From: Alphaproteobacteria bacterium | GTDB taxonomy: Bacteria > Pseudomonadota > Alphaproteobacteria > UBA8366 > GCA-2717185 | Assembly: GCA_021774435.1 (NCBI GenBank) | Contig: JAJFJB010000410.1 | Location: 1 to 42,488 of the forward strand | Direction: 5' to 3' | DNA length: 42,488 nucleotides | In this document: one piece after another, positions 1-8,778 of the stretch | Numbering within the stretch: the stretch's first letter is position 1 | Layout: every line of letters starts with the position of its first letter | Position numbers and translations under genes: made by a program | Notes under the pieces: model-generated | Seen by the model: the letters and a program-made list of their open reading frames with translations, nothing else | What the model was told of the DNA's origin: nothing | Databases searched by the model: none

Positions 1-1527
1 GGCGACGCGCAACCCGTCGATACCGCGCACCCGTAATTGCGGATCGAGCACCGCATCCGGCTCCGGCCCCATCGCGCAACTACCGCATTGGTGATACGCC
101 GTCGCGCCGTTCTGACGGATATCCGCTTCCAGGCTTACGTCATCCAGAACGTTAGATCCGGGCATCATCTCGCGTTCAATATACTGTGCGATAGCGGGGT
201 ATTTCATCATTTCCCGCATGCGTTTGACCGCCTTCAATAGTACCTGCATGTCCCGAGGGTCGCTGAAGTAGCCGGGATCGATCTTTGGATACTGCAGCGG
301 ATTGTCGGAACGCAGGCTGACGCTGCCGCGGCTGTGCGGCGAGCCCTGGTAAATCGTCAGGCCAAAACCATGCTCCTTCGGCAAAAGATCGACCGGACGA
401 AAGCGGCTGCCACCGGCGTTGGTCGGCGCGAGTGCCGAAAGCAGAACAACTTGCGCGTCCGGCGTTTCCAAAGCCGGGTCGGTCCGGAAAAAGCCACCCG
501 CGGGCGCATAGCTTTCCGCGAGGGGACCTTTGCGCTGAAATGCATATTGCAGGCTGGCCTTCACCGCGCCGAGCGGTGTCAGATCGCGGCTCGCCGACAC
601 CGGCGCGTTGCAAATGTATTGCGGGCGATAACAGACATGATTTTGCAGACCCTGGCCGACCCGGGGGGCATCCTGCTGCACGGCGATGCCCAATTGCCGC
701 AGCGGGTCCGCAGGCCCGATACCGGAGAGCATCAGGAGCTGGGGTGTTTTTATGGCACCGCCAGAGACAACAATTTCACCACCCACGCTGATCGTTTCCC
801 GCTTGCCGCCAACAAGAACTTCCACGCCGCAGGCCCGACCCGTTTCGATGATGAGACGAAGCGCCAGTGCGCGGGTCACAACGGTCAGGTTCGGCCGCGC
901 CCGGATGGGTACGAGATAGGATCGGGCGGTACTCATGCGCCTGCCATGCGCAACATTGATGTCGTAATAGCCAAAGCCGTCCACGGTATCCTGGTTGAGA
1001 TCGTCCAGTACCGGAAAACCGGCGGCGTCCGCCGCTTCGAGAAAGGCATCGCAAATCGGGATATCCGGCTTGGCGGGACGCACCATCAGCGGACCGTCAC
1101 CGCCGTGCCATGGCCCTGCCCCGCGCACATTACCTTCCGACTTCTTGAAGTATGGCAGGACATCGGCTCCGCCCCAGCCTTCGCATCCCATTTGCCGCCA
1201 GATATCGTATTCGCGCGAATGGCCGCGGGTATAGATCATGCCGTTGATGCTGCTCGAGCCGCCCAGCACGCGGCCTTGCAGGAAAACCAGGGCGCGATTA
1301 TCCAGCCCTACGATAGGCTCGGTCGCGAAACCCCAATTGGATTTGGAGTAGGCGCCCACCGCGAATCCAAGTCCCGGCAGCTTGAACAGCAGGCTATCGT
1401 CCTTGCCGCCCGCTTCCAGCAAGACAACCTGCGCATCCGGGTCTTCCGAAAGACGGGCGGCCACGACGGCACCTGCTGCGCCGGAACCGATCACCAGATA
1501 ATCGCACTCAGCGGGCAACTCGGTCAT
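1..1527 (-). CDS. GMC-family FAD oxidoreductase (choline dehydrogenase-like), 3' end outside window
   Basis: The reverse strand is open from the ATG at 1527 to the window edge (509 codons), so the last 30 or so residues of a roughly 540-residue GMC flavoenzyme are missing. The N-terminus has the dinucleotide-binding pattern G14-x-G16-x-x-G19 after DYLVI. The FAD-binding GMC signature with GRVLGGSSSINGM follows near residues 85-97, and YHQCGSCAMG near the C-terminus supplies the active-site His. The family oxidises alcohols (choline, polyethylene glycol, aryl or aliphatic alcohols) to aldehydes; the substrate here cannot be read. Its ATG overlaps the stop of the upstream monooxygenase by 4 bp (ATGA), so the two are probably translationally coupled. 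A 410-codon ORF on the plus strand is the exact antisense of this frame and is not a gene. Confidence 0.93.
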   Translation of the reverse strand, partial: MTELPAECDYLVIGSGAAGAVVAARLSEDPDAQVVLLEAGGKDDSLLFKLPGLGFAVGAYSKSNWGFATEPIVGLDNRALVFLQGRVLGGSSSINGMIYTRGHSREYDIWRQMGCEGWGGADVLPYFKKSEGNVRGAGPWHGGDGPLMVRPAKPDIPICDAFLEAADAAGFPVLDDLNQDTVDGFGYYDINVAHGRRMSTARSYLVPIRARPNLTVVTRALALRLIIETGRACGVEVLVGGKRETISVGGEIVVSGGAIKTPQLLMLSGIGPADPLRQLGIAVQQDAPRVGQGLQNHVCYRPQYICNAPVSASRDLTPLGAVKASLQYAFQRKGPLAESYAPAGGFFRTDPALETPDAQVVLLSALAPTNAGGSRFRPVDLLPKEHGFGLTIYQGSPHSRGSVSLRSDNPLQYPKIDPGYFSDPRDMQVLLKAVKRMREMMKYPAIAQYIEREMMPGSNVLDDVSLEADIRQNGATAYHQCGSCAMGPEPDAVLDPQLRVRGIDGLRVA

Positions 1528-2786
1528 CGCAGTCCCGCTTTTGCCTCCAAGGTCGCCAGATCGTAACCGGCGACCTCCTTGTACCGTTGCTGGAACGCCG
1601 CCATTTCCGCCTTCGAGATCACATTGTCGATATTATCGAAGGGTTTGTCGCCGGTCCGCTCGATGACCTCCTTAATCAATGCATCGGGGGGCGCAACTCG
1701 GTTGGTCAGTACCACCTTCGACGTCGCCTCCAACCGTTCATTTTCGTAGGTCCGAAACGCGCTGGCTGGATCTTCCGTCGTCAACAGGTTGGCAAGGCAT
1801 TCGGCGTCAAGGATCGCCTGCCCCGCACCATTCGATCCGCGCGGCACCATCGGGTGCGCAGCATCCCCCATCAATGTGATTCGGCCGCGCGTCCAAAACG
1901 GCAGCGGATCCTGATCTACCATTGGGAAATCGAGCACGATTTCCGAACCGCGGATAAGGCCCGGTACGTCGAGCCAATCGAAATGCCAATCCTCGAACGC
2001 AGCGATGAAATCCTCAACGCGGCCAGGCTTGCTCCAGTCGCGCGGTTCCTTCACCAAGGGACGCGCTAATTCGGCAACCCAATTGACGAGTTGATGGCCA
2101 TCCGCGTCGATGTTATCGCGTATGGGGTAGATCACCATCTTGCCTGTCTGCAGCCAGCCCGCCCTGATCATGGTCGCGCCAGACAGAATGGGAGTCCAGC
2201 GCGTCACGCCACGCCACATATTAAAGCCTGAATAGCGCGGCGGCCCTTCCTCGGGGTGAAGCTGCTTGCGGATATTCGAATGGATACCGTCGCACGCGAC
2301 AACGGCCCGACCCGAAAGCAATGGCAGTGGAGTGCCGGCGGAATCTTCAAGCTGCAACGAAACGCCATCGCCGTTATACGTCACGCCAATACAGGATACC
2401 CCGGCCATCAGTTTATCGCCGCCCGCTCGGGCGACGAACGCATCCGCCAGCACCTGCTGAAGGTCGCCTCTGTGTACCGAATATTGCGGCGTGGCATAGC
2501 CCGCCGCCACGCCCAAGGGGTCGGTGTAGATGAGCTGTCCGAACCTGTTAAAAAATGACGCTTCTCCGGTCTGTATCGCGGTATCTTTTAACGCGACTTC
2601 CAGCCCCAAATCATGCAGCACCCGCGTGGCATGCGGCAGCACGTTAATGCCGACACCGAGCGGTTTGATTTCCGGCGCCTTTTCCAAAATTCGGCACGGA
2701 ATGTCATTTGATTGCAGGCAGAGACCGAAGGTCAGCCCCGCGATGCCGCCACCGACGATGAGTATCTCTTCGTTGCTTTCGCTCAC
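1524..2786 (-). CDS. PhzS-like FAD-dependent aromatic monooxygenase
   Basis: This 420-residue protein is a class A flavoprotein monooxygenase (salicylate hydroxylase/UbiH fold). It shows the N-terminal FAD fingerprint GGGIAG (residues 12-17), the DG motif (CDGIHS) and the GD motif GRITLMGDAAHPM followed by GSNGAGQA. The order of motifs and segments such as PLGVGIN, YSVHRGDLQ, MWRGVT and PMVDQDPLP resemble Pseudomonas PhzS. The family uses NAD(P)H and O2 to hydroxylate or decarboxylatively hydroxylate an aromatic ring; the substrate is unknown. The start is GTG at 2786, preceded by a purine-rich stretch with AGGAAAGGA. It lies 18 bp downstream of the cyclase gene and overlaps the GMC oxidoreductase, forming a three-gene operon. 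Confidence 0.93.
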   Translation of the reverse strand: MSESNEEILIVGGGIAGLTFGLCLQSNDIPCRILEKAPEIKPLGVGINVLPHATRVLHDLGLEVALKDTAIQTGEASFFNRFGQLIYTDPLGVAAGYATPQYSVHRGDLQQVLADAFVARAGGDKLMAGVSCIGVTYNGDGVSLQLEDSAGTPLPLLSGRAVVACDGIHSNIRKQLHPEEGPPRYSGFNMWRGVTRWTPILSGATMIRAGWLQTGKMVIYPIRDNIDADGHQLVNWVAELARPLVKEPRDWSKPGRVEDFIAAFEDWHFDWLDVPGLIRGSEIVLDFPMVDQDPLPFWTRGRITLMGDAAHPMVPRGSNGAGQAILDAECLANLLTTEDPASAFRTYENERLEATSKVVLTNRVAPPDALIKEVIERTGDKPFDNIDNVISKAEMAAFQQRYKEVAGYDLATLEAKAGLR

Positions 2787-2804
2787 AGCCGGTCCCGTCC
2801 TTTC

Positions 2805-3581
2805 CTATTCATCGAATATCGCGACCGCACGTGTGAATCCTGCGGATGCGGCGCGGATCTTGAAGGGAAAGCAGGCAATTGTGAAGCCGAAGGGCGGCAG
2901 TCCTTCTAGATTGTGCAGCTTTTCGAGATGGCAATAGCCAATCTCCATACCCGCACGGTGGCCTTCCCAAATGAGGCTGGCGTCACCGGTTTCGGCATAT
3001 TTGTCTTTTGTATGCACAAACGGCGCATCCCAGCTCCAGGCATCGGTACCGGTCACGCGCACGCCCTTTTCTAGAAGGTATAGCGTTGCCTCCCGCCCCA
3101 TGCCGCATCCGGTGGCGACATAATCCTCGCGGCCATAGGCGGTTCCCGCGGCGGTGTTTACGATCACGATTTCGAGCGGCGACAATTCATGATCGATGCG
3201 AGCAAGCTCCGCCTCGACATCCGCTGCGGTAACGACATAGCCGTCTTCGAAATGACGGAAGTCAAGCTTTACGCCTGGATTGAAACACCATTCCAACGGC
3301 ACTTCATCAATCGTAATTGCCCGCTCGCCCTTATTCATGGTCGTGTGAAAATGGTAAGGCGCATCCAGGTGCGTCCCGTTATGGGTCATAGCATGGACCC
3401 ACTCCAGGGCCCAGCCTTGCCCGTCCGGCAATTCTTCCTCCGTCATGCCCGGAAAAAACGCGCTGACATCCTTGGCCGAGTCCGCATGCGTGACGTAATC
3501 AACTTTCGGCTGATAGCCCGGCGGATCGGAAATGACATCGTTCTCAAGGTAAATCGACAGATCGACGATACGACGGCCCAT
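2805..3581 (-). CDS. Cyclase-family (KynB-like) metal-dependent hydrolase
   Basis: The 258-residue protein belongs to the cyclase superfamily (PF04199), which includes bacterial kynurenine formamidase and isatin hydrolase. The metal-binding signature HxGTHxDxPxH is intact as H67-N-G-T-H71-L-D73-A-P-Y-H77. Family members hydrolyse amide or lactam bonds using Zn or Mn. A clear Shine-Dalgarno (GGGGAG, 9 nt spacing) supports the ATG at 3581. It is the first gene of a minus-strand operon with a ring monooxygenase and a GMC oxidoreductase and diverges from the TRAP transporter, suggesting a role in breaking down the imported compound. I cannot tell kynurenine formamidase from isatin-hydrolase-like activity; no other kynurenine-pathway genes are present. 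Confidence 0.9.
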   Translation of the reverse strand: MGRRIVDLSIYLENDVISDPPGYQPKVDYVTHADSAKDVSAFFPGMTEEELPDGQGWALEWVHAMTHNGTHLDAPYHFHTTMNKGERAITIDEVPLEWCFNPGVKLDFRHFEDGYVVTAADVEAELARIDHELSPLEIVIVNTAAGTAYGREDYVATGCGMGREATLYLLEKGVRVTGTDAWSWDAPFVHTKDKYAETGDASLIWEGHRAGMEIGYCHLEKLHNLEGLPPFGFTIACFPFKIRAASAGFTRAVAIFDE

Positions 3582-3825
3582 GATGAAGTTCTCCCCGCTA
3601 TGTCCCTTGTCCGATCAAACTTAGGTCCTCACAACGATCCTGTAATCAATAACGTTATTCGCGAAGCGAACATGGGTGCATTCGCCTGTTGCTCCCGAGT
3701 CAAACCACTACTAAGCTTCGCTTGTACTTTGCCGCGAATGACCACCAAACGGACAGTTAAAGACCAATACACAACTACCAGCGATTCAACTAAGTCCGTG
3801 CGCGGCGCAACAGGGAGAGAAATCC
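3582..3825. promoter_or_regulatory. Divergent promoter region with a 12-bp palindrome
   Basis: This 244-bp region separates the cyclase operon (minus) from the TRAP operon (plus) and must hold both promoters. A perfect 12-bp palindrome, AATAACGTTATT, lies at 3648-3659, and a GCGAA/TTCGC inverted repeat follows at about 3664-3683. Either could be an operator for a regulator that controls both directions; no local transcription factor gene is present in the window. The TRAP gene has a good ribosome site (GGGAGAG) just before 3826. Confidence 0.5.
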
Positions 3826-4923
3826 ATGAAACGTCGTAACTTTGTAAAAGGCGCCGCCACTGCAGGTGTCGCCGCTGCTGCCGCCTCGGCCTTACCCGCC
3901 CCTGCCATTTCACAGGGTCTCAAACAGTGGAAGCTGGCCATGTCCTGGCCGCTCAATTCGCCGGGGCTCGGCACCTCAGGACAACGTATTGCAAAGCGCA
4001 TAACGCAACTTTCCGGCGGCAAGATTACCGTCAAGGTCTATGGCGGCGGTGAACTGGTCCCGGCCTTCGGTGTTTTCGACGCTGTCGGCGCCGGCGATGC
4101 AGACCTTTATCACTCCGCTGAGTACTACTGGCAGGGTAAGCACAAAGCGTTCAACTATTTCACTGCCGTGCCCTATGGCCTCACCGGCACCGAACATTCC
4201 GCCTGGATGAACTACGGCGGCGGTCAAGAGCTTTGGGACGAGCTTTCCGCCCAATTCGGCCTCAAAGGCTTCCTCGCTTCCAGCACGGGCACACAGATGG
4301 GCGGCTGGTATCGCAAGCCGATCGAAAAGCTGGACGATTTCAAGGGGCTGAAATTCCGGATGCCAGGCATCGGCGGCGAGGTGCTGCGCTCGCTTGGCGT
4401 CACGGTCGTCAACCTGCCGGTCGCGGAAATCTATCCCGCCTTGGCCTCAGGTGCGATCGATGCCGCTGAATGGGTCGGCCCCTGGCACGACCTTGCCTTC
4501 GGCTTCCACAAAATTACCAAGCATTATTACTATCCCGGTTTCCATGAGCCCGGCACGACCAGTAGCTGCGTCATGAACAAGAAACTCTGGGACAGTCTCA
4601 CCAAGGACGAACAGCTTCTGGTGAAAACCGTCATGGAAGCGGAATCGTATATTCAGTTCGCCGAGTTCAATGCCCGTAATTTGGGTTCCTTGAATGTCCT
4701 GCTTAACAAGCACGGTGTGCAATTGCATCAGTATCCAAAAGACATGCTGATCAGCATTGGCGAGATTGCGGGGCGGGTGGTCACGGATATCGGCAATACC
4801 GATGCCTTTACCAAGCGGGTCCATGACAGTTTCATGACCTACCGCAAGCAAGCCATTGCTTGGGCCAAGATCGGTGAGCAGGGCTACATGAACGCGCGCC
4901 TGCTGCCGTTCAAATATGGCTGA
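3826..4923 (+). CDS. dctP: TRAP transporter substrate-binding protein, FcbT/TakP type
   Basis: This 365-residue periplasmic protein delivers an organic acid to the DctQM membrane pair. It begins MKRRNFVKGA followed by a hydrophobic Ala-rich stretch ending APAIS, a twin-arginine-type signal peptide. The mature part has the DctP fold; the segment EWVGPWHDLAFGFHKITKHY resembles the ligand/cation site of TakP, the 2-oxoacid-binding protein, and of the COG4663 group that also includes 4-chlorobenzoate TRAP receptors. The likely ligand is therefore a 2-oxo acid or an aromatic or halogenated carboxylate; this is inference. A strong Shine-Dalgarno precedes the start. The small permease follows after a 102-bp gap that contains a stable hairpin. 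Confidence 0.95.
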   Translation: MKRRNFVKGAATAGVAAAAASALPAPAISQGLKQWKLAMSWPLNSPGLGTSGQRIAKRITQLSGGKITVKVYGGGELVPAFGVFDAVGAGDADLYHSAEYYWQGKHKAFNYFTAVPYGLTGTEHSAWMNYGGGQELWDELSAQFGLKGFLASSTGTQMGGWYRKPIEKLDDFKGLKFRMPGIGGEVLRSLGVTVVNLPVAEIYPALASGAIDAAEWVGPWHDLAFGFHKITKHYYYPGFHEPGTTSSCVMNKKLWDSLTKDEQLLVKTVMEAESYIQFAEFNARNLGSLNVLLNKHGVQLHQYPKDMLISIGEIAGRVVTDIGNTDAFTKRVHDSFMTYRKQAIAWAKIGEQGYMNARLLPFKYG

Positions 4924-4964
4924 TCACTCACGCCGACACACTTAGATCGTAATTGCTAAATGAG

Positions 4965-4992
4965 GGTCCCGCGCCATGTTCGGCGCGGGACC
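4965..4992 (+). terminator. Intercistronic hairpin between dctP and dctQ
   Basis: An 11-bp perfect GC-rich stem (4965-4975 with 4982-4992) closes a 6-nt loop. It is not followed by a T run, so it is more likely an mRNA-stabilising or partial-termination element than a full terminator. Its position right after the binding-protein gene fits the usual excess of binding protein over membrane subunits. Confidence 0.7.
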
Positions 4993-5025
4993 TACCCCTG
5001 TAAACGAGTTCCTAGGAGAACGCCG

Positions 5026-5574
5026 GTGAACGGACTCAACGCTCTCGTCCGGGCAATCGATGCCATGAATGAGTATATTGGGCGGGCGGTTTCATGGTTT
5101 GCCCTGATCATGGTCTTGATGCAGTTCACCGTCGTCTTGCTGCGCTATGTCTTCGGCCTTGGGTTTATTCCCATGCAGGAATCGATCCTGTTCATGCATT
5201 CGCTGCTGTTCCTCGTCGGCGTCGGCTACACGCTTCTGCATGACGGTCATGTCCGGGTCGATATTTTCTACGGGAATGCCAGCGCCAAACAAAAGGCGAT
5301 GGTCGACTTCGTCGGCGTCTTCATATTTCTTTTCCCGCTTTGCGCGGTCATGACTTGGAATTCCCTCACCTTCGTCGGTCAATCCGTCCGGGTTTGGGAA
5401 GGATCGCCGGAAGGCACGTTCATGCCGTTCTGGCTTTTGAAAATGCTGCTATTGGTTTTCCCCCTTCTGTTGAGCCTGCAAGGCATATCGATGGCCGTTA
5501 AATCATACTCCGTAATGAAGGGACTAACGGACGTTGTCGAGCCTACTCCCGCCGACGGGGGAACAAGCGTATGA
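5026..5574 (+). CDS. dctQ: TRAP transporter small permease subunit
   Basis: The likely start is GTG at 5026, preceded by AGGAGA at 5014-5019; an upstream ATG at 4960 in the same frame lies just before the hairpin, which such a start would place inside the coding region. The 182-residue protein has four hydrophobic segments (roughly residues 20-42, 55-75, 95-117 and 135-160) typical of DctQ, with the conserved segment between helices 2 and 3 (HDGHVRVDI). DctQ is the small membrane partner that links the binding protein to DctM in sodium-driven uptake. Its stop overlaps the dctM start by 4 bp (ATGA), indicating translational coupling. Confidence 0.93.
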   Translation: MNGLNALVRAIDAMNEYIGRAVSWFALIMVLMQFTVVLLRYVFGLGFIPMQESILFMHSLLFLVGVGYTLLHDGHVRVDIFYGNASAKQKAMVDFVGVFIFLFPLCAVMTWNSLTFVGQSVRVWEGSPEGTFMPFWLLKMLLLVFPLLLSLQGISMAVKSYSVMKGLTDVVEPTPADGGTSV

Positions 5575-7157
5575 TCATCAACGAAGTCCTGGTGCTGCTG
5601 ATGTTCGTTGGCGTCTGCGGCATGCTGATGGGCGGCTTTCCGGTTGCTTTTTCCCTTGCCGGCGTCGCCCTGATTTTTGCTGGGATCAGCTCTCTCTTCG
5701 GAGTCTTTGATCCCGCCTTCCTCGGCATTTTCCCCAACCGTGTCTTTGGCAATGCGATGACCAGCGAGATTCTGGTCGCCGTGCCACTGTTCGTCTTCAT
5801 GGGCGTGATGCTTGAACGCTCAAAGGTCGCCGAAGAACTCCTCGATACTATGGGCATGCTGTTCGGTTCGCTGAAAGGTGGCCTTGGCATTTCAGTCTGC
5901 GTGGTCGGCGCACTTCTAGCGGCCTCGACCGGTATCGTCGGCGCCACCGTGGTGACTATGGGTCTACTGTCCCTGCCGACCATGATGCGCCGCGGTTATG
6001 ACCCGTCCCTCGCCTGCGGCACTATCTGTGCGTCCGGCACCTTGGGACAGATTATTCCGCCGTCCCTGGTACTTGTCGTCTTGGGTGATCAAATCTCGGA
6101 TGCCTATCAGGAGGCACAACGAAAGCTTGGCAATTTTGCCCCCGATCCGGTTTCCGTCGGCGACCTGTTCGCGGGTGCCTTGTTACCCGGGTTGGCTCTG
6201 GTCGGGATGTATATCCTCTATCAGTTGGTCATTGCCATTCTTAAACCGGAATCATCGCCGCCGATACCACGCGATGAATTGGTTCAGGGACTGACGCAAC
6301 GAGAAATCTTCCTGCGCATTGGCCGCGCCTTGGTCGCGCCGATCATCCTTATCGTCTCTGTGCTAGGCTCCATCCTGGCCGGAATCGCCACGCCGACCGA
6401 AGCCGCGTCCGTCGGCGCTGTCGGCGCGACCTTGCTGGGCGGCTTGAGAATGAACCCGGACAACGGCAAGCCAATTTATGCCGCGGCGCTTGGACTGATC
6501 ATCGTCCTGTTTCTAACCGGCTCGATGGATCTTCGTGTCTCCCGCGACAATATTCCGACCACCGATATGATCGGCATCGTCGTCGCCGCACTCTGCTGCA
6601 CGGCGCTGGCCTGGGGAATTTGGGTCAGCCTCGCCCGGGTCTATAGCAGCGGTGGTTTACATGAAGTCATGCGGAGCACGACCCGCGTGAGCGCCATGGT
6701 GTTCGGCATCGTGATCGGCGCACAACTCTTTTCGTCCGTCTTCCGCGGACTCGGCGGCGACGATCTCGTGCACGGCTTCCTGACCTCCCTGCCCGGCGGC
6801 ACCATCGGCGCCATGTTCGTGGTCATGGCGATCATGTTCCTGCTCGGCTTCGTCCTGGATTTCATCGAAATCACATTCGTCGTCGTTCCTATCGTCGCCC
6901 CGATCCTGCTGCAGATGGATCTGAATCCAGTCTGGCTCGGCATCATGATCGCACTCAATCTACAGACTTCGTTCCTGACGCCGCCCTTCGGCTTCGCACT
7001 GTTCTATTTACGCGGCGTCGCGCCGCCTGAAGTAACGACGATGCAGATCTACAAAGGCGTTATACCCTTCGTCGCCATCCAGGTTTTGATGCTGGGAATC
7101 GTCGCCGTATTTCCCGATATGACAACCTGGCTGCCGAAAGTCGTTTTCGGACCCTAA
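5571..7157 (+). CDS. dctM: TRAP transporter large permease subunit
   Basis: The 528-residue protein is a multi-spanning DctM permease, the sodium-coupled transport channel. It contains typical glycine- and proline-rich helices (GGLGISVCVVGALLAASTG, GTLGQIIPPSLVLV) and the C-terminal TPPFGFALFYLRG. It is about 100 residues longer than standard DctM (about 430); an extra central region near residues 300-360 is usual in the FcbT3 (COG4664) subgroup. It belongs with dctP and dctQ and overlaps dctQ by 4 bp. A weak hairpin follows the stop. Confidence 0.95.
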   Translation: MIINEVLVLLMFVGVCGMLMGGFPVAFSLAGVALIFAGISSLFGVFDPAFLGIFPNRVFGNAMTSEILVAVPLFVFMGVMLERSKVAEELLDTMGMLFGSLKGGLGISVCVVGALLAASTGIVGATVVTMGLLSLPTMMRRGYDPSLACGTICASGTLGQIIPPSLVLVVLGDQISDAYQEAQRKLGNFAPDPVSVGDLFAGALLPGLALVGMYILYQLVIAILKPESSPPIPRDELVQGLTQREIFLRIGRALVAPIILIVSVLGSILAGIATPTEAASVGAVGATLLGGLRMNPDNGKPIYAAALGLIIVLFLTGSMDLRVSRDNIPTTDMIGIVVAALCCTALAWGIWVSLARVYSSGGLHEVMRSTTRVSAMVFGIVIGAQLFSSVFRGLGGDDLVHGFLTSLPGGTIGAMFVVMAIMFLLGFVLDFIEITFVVVPIVAPILLQMDLNPVWLGIMIALNLQTSFLTPPFGFALFYLRGVAPPEVTTMQIYKGVIPFVAIQVLMLGIVAVFPDMTTWLPKVVFGP

Positions 7158-7160
7158 GAA

Positions 7161-7186
7161 CGTTCAATTAATCTTCGCATTGAACG
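7161..7186 (+). terminator. Weak hairpin after dctM
   Basis: An 8-bp inverted repeat (CGTTCAAT at 7161-7168, ATTGAACG at 7179-7186) with a 10-nt loop starts 3 bases after the dctM stop. It has no U tract, so it may only partly terminate or protect the transcript before the next gene, whose start is 73 bp away. Confidence 0.4.
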
Positions 7187-7259
7187 CCGTCACTCCTTAA
7201 GCTGAGCGCAAATTTGCGGCCGTATTTATGCGAGCCGCGTCTTAGAGAAGGAGCGAACA

Positions 7260-7874
7260 ATGACAATGGAAATAATTGGTATATCCCGTTCGAATTTTGT
7301 GCGCACCGTGCGCATGGTAGCGGAAGAAAAGGGCGTTCCGTACACACATATATCGGCAATGCCCCATTCCGATGAGGTCAAAGCCATCAATCCGCAAGGC
7401 CAAATCCCCGTCATGCGGCACGATGGGCTGGTGCTGGCCGAATCCCAGGCGATTGCCCGTTATATCGATACAGCCTTCGACGGACCGGCGCTGATCCCGA
7501 CGGACCCGAAGGAAGCGGCGCCGATCAACCAATGGATTTCCGCGACCGCATCCGGCGTGGACCAACTCATCATGCGCAATTATGTCGTCGAATACGCCTT
7601 TCACAAGGATGAGGACGGCAATGTCGTGCGGACCAAGATCGACCGGGCGCTGAAGCGCCTGCCGCGCATGATTTCCATGCTGGAGGACGCGGTCGCGCCA
7701 GGGTACCTGGGGTCGGCATCCTTCTCGATGGCGGATTGCTTTCTTGTTCCAATGCTAAACGGATTTCAGATTTTCCCCGAAGGGAAAGAGATGCTCGAAA
7801 ATTCGAGTGTGCTAAAAGGCTATTTCGACCGTGTCGCCGAGCGCGCAAGTTTCGTTGCGACGATGCCAGAGTAA
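7260..7874 (+). CDS. Glutathione S-transferase family protein
   Basis: The 204-residue protein has a thioredoxin-like N-terminal domain (residues 1-78) with the glutathione-binding elements NPQGQIPVM and ESQAIARYID, and an all-helical C-terminal domain with the N-capping motif FSMADCFLVPML. Ser or Asn near residues 9-12 (SRSN) would occupy the active site. In catabolic clusters such proteins act as isomerases, dehalogenases or ring-opened product isomerases (for example maleylpyruvate or maleylacetoacetate isomerase). Here the place between a TRAP importer and a crotonase points to a catabolic role. AAGGAG precedes the ATG at 7260; the next gene is 15 bp downstream. Confidence 0.88.
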   Translation: MTMEIIGISRSNFVRTVRMVAEEKGVPYTHISAMPHSDEVKAINPQGQIPVMRHDGLVLAESQAIARYIDTAFDGPALIPTDPKEAAPINQWISATASGVDQLIMRNYVVEYAFHKDEDGNVVRTKIDRALKRLPRMISMLEDAVAPGYLGSASFSMADCFLVPMLNGFQIFPEGKEMLENSSVLKGYFDRVAERASFVATMPE

Positions 7875-7889
7875 ATCGGAGAACCCAAA

Positions 7890-8705
7890 ATGAGAGAAAT
7901 AGACTCAGGCAGCGACCAGCTCCTTTGCCACGTCCGAGATGGCGTCGCGGTCATCACACTTAACCGGCCAGAGGCCCGCAACGCGCTCTCCGACGATCTA
8001 TCGCCGGCACTGCGGCGCATGATCAAATTTTCCGGCGAAGATAAGGATGTCGGTGCTGTGTTGCTCACCGGGGCCGGCCCCGCATTTTGCGCCGGCGGCG
8101 ACGTAAAGGGTATGGGCAAGGGCAGCCGCAAGGCACAGATGACCGATGAAGAACGCATCGCCGATCTTCAGGTCCGCCAACGCACCATGACGGGCGCCTT
8201 GTTCGAGCTGCGCAAACCGACCATCGCGGCCCTTCCCGGCCCGGCGGCCGGTGCTGGCCTCGCTATCGCCATGGCTTGCGATATTCGCATCGCCGCCGAA
8301 TCCGCCTTCGTCAGTGCGGGTTATGCGCGCGTCGGCATGAGCGGCGATTACGGTATTGCGTGGTTGCTCACCCATCTGGTTGGGACGTCCCGTGCGCGAG
8401 AACTGATGTACACCGCCGACAGGGTCGATGCAGAACGATGCGAGCGCATCGGCCTGTTCAACCGTGTCGTTCCCGACGCTGCACTGCAAGAGGAAGCCTT
8501 TAAACTTGCGGCTTCGTTGGCTGCAGGGCCGCAAATTGCACTGCGGAACATGAAGGACAATCTCGACGATGCGCTGACGCAGGATTATCTCACGTCACTC
8601 GACGGCGAAGCGCCCAGGCTTGTCCAAACCTCGCGCACGAACGATCATCAGGAAGCGGTTAATGCCTTTATCGAAAAACGGAAACCGGTTTTCACCGGCA
8701 CATGA
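7890..8705 (+). CDS. Crotonase-family protein, isomerase-type active site
   Basis: The 271-residue protein has the enoyl-CoA hydratase/isomerase fold with the oxyanion-hole segment GAGPAFCAGGDVKGM (about 61-75). The two glutamates used by true hydratases are absent: the GCE position reads GAG (about 121-123) and the PE position reads GYA. An Asp in SGDYG (residue 153) sits where the PaaG-type ring-epoxide/enoyl-CoA isomerases carry their catalytic acid. I therefore favour a double-bond or oxepin-type isomerase acting on a CoA thioester, not a hydratase. It follows the GST-like gene by 15 bp with GGAG before the ATG. Confidence 0.88.
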   Translation: MREIDSGSDQLLCHVRDGVAVITLNRPEARNALSDDLSPALRRMIKFSGEDKDVGAVLLTGAGPAFCAGGDVKGMGKGSRKAQMTDEERIADLQVRQRTMTGALFELRKPTIAALPGPAAGAGLAIAMACDIRIAAESAFVSAGYARVGMSGDYGIAWLLTHLVGTSRARELMYTADRVDAERCERIGLFNRVVPDAALQEEAFKLAASLAAGPQIALRNMKDNLDDALTQDYLTSLDGEAPRLVQTSRTNDHQEAVNAFIEKRKPVFTGT

Positions 8706-8778
8706 TGATTTGCAGCCATTCCTGGTAAAGGCTTATAACTTGGGAAAGAAATACTAGAACCAACCCAAGAGAAGAACC

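Noticed and set aside
334..1566. A 410-codon open frame on the plus strand
   Set aside because: It is the exact antisense of the GMC oxidoreductase frame and has no recognisable protein sequence; the long opening is a codon-bias effect.
4960..5025. A start at ATG 4960 for dctQ
   Set aside because: It would place an 11-bp hairpin inside the coding region and encodes a non-hydrophobic, unconserved leader; GTG 5026 has AGGAGA upstream.
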